Shown here one piece after another: positions 63,923 to 64,000 of a DNA stretch of 64,000 nucleotides. The stretch's first letter is position 1. Each line of letters begins with the position of its first letter. The notes below the pieces were generated by a model. The model was not told where the DNA came from, ran no database searches, and saw only the letters and a program-made list of their open reading frames with translations. Source of the stretch: Bolinopsis microptera (lineage: Eukaryota > Ctenophora > Tentaculata > Lobata > Bolinopsidae); assembly GCF_026151205.1 (NCBI RefSeq), contig NC_087083.1, forward strand, positions 3,629,460-3,693,459, given 5' to 3'. Both the position numbers and the translations under genes were made by a program.

Positions 63923-64000
63923 GTTTACTCACTTTTACATTTTACATTTCACACTACCTGCTGCAGGTTTACTCACTTTTACATTTCACACTACCTGCTG
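63908..64000. repeat. Duplicated exon 20 end and donor at window edge
   Basis: CACTACCTGCTGCAGGTTTA, the exon end plus donor, recurs at 63952, and a third copy begins at 63989. Confidence 0.85.

Overview
This is an AT-rich animal nuclear genome window: spliced genes with GT-AG introns, many LINEs, hAT-type MITEs and a very heavy load of private minisatellites. ARID4, golgin-84-like, TXNDC12-like, RPC7-like and RSL1D1-like genes point to a metazoan. The TE mix and the probable spliced-leader style 5' ends would fit a non-bilaterian marine invertebrate such as a hydrozoan, but the species cannot be fixed from sequence alone.

Layout. 1-2 kb: 3' part of a LINE (+). 2.6-2.9 kb: first two exons of a golgin-84-like gene (-). 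3.5-5.4 kb: a two-exon cytochrome P450 (+). 5.7-8.5 kb: nested MITEs. 9.26-22.0 kb: a multi-exon minus-strand gene, pieced together here by phase-consistent exons, that ends in a RING-H2 finger and carries several SUMO-interaction-like motifs (candidate STUbL). Its introns hold large minisatellites and a 3.5 kb transposon inserted in a 17-bp satellite. 22.5-25.5 kb: three compact intronless minus-strand genes (RSL1D1-like, TXNDC12-like, RPC7-like) that with the RING gene form a same-strand run with 0.5-0.65 kb spacing. 25.6-33.9 kb: repeats, LINE tails, hAT MITEs and tRNA-derived fragments. 33.9-34.9 kb: an intronless multi-pass TMEM241/nucleotide-sugar-transporter-like gene (+). 35.8 kb to the window end: an ARID4 (RBBP1) homologue with 20 phase-consistent coding exons (Tudor region, ARID, chromobarrel, SUMO-site-like and repeat-coded segments). 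Its 16.5 kb intron 4 hosts a rearranged LINE, an antisense three-exon C2H2 zinc-finger gene and a full-length CR1-like LINE.

Most notable: (1) ORF1 of the intact LINE is a fusion of an AlkB-like 2OG-Fe(II) dioxygenase and an SGNH hydrolase, next to an intact APE-endonuclease/RT ORF2; (2) several genes have a 3' splice acceptor 1-21 nt before the ATG, suggesting trans-splicing and an operon; (3) a SIM-rich RING-H2 ligase; (4) almost every ARID4 intron carries its own tandem repeat, many copying a splice site, one giving three in-frame acceptors; (5) minisatellites made of RFX X-box-like palindromes.
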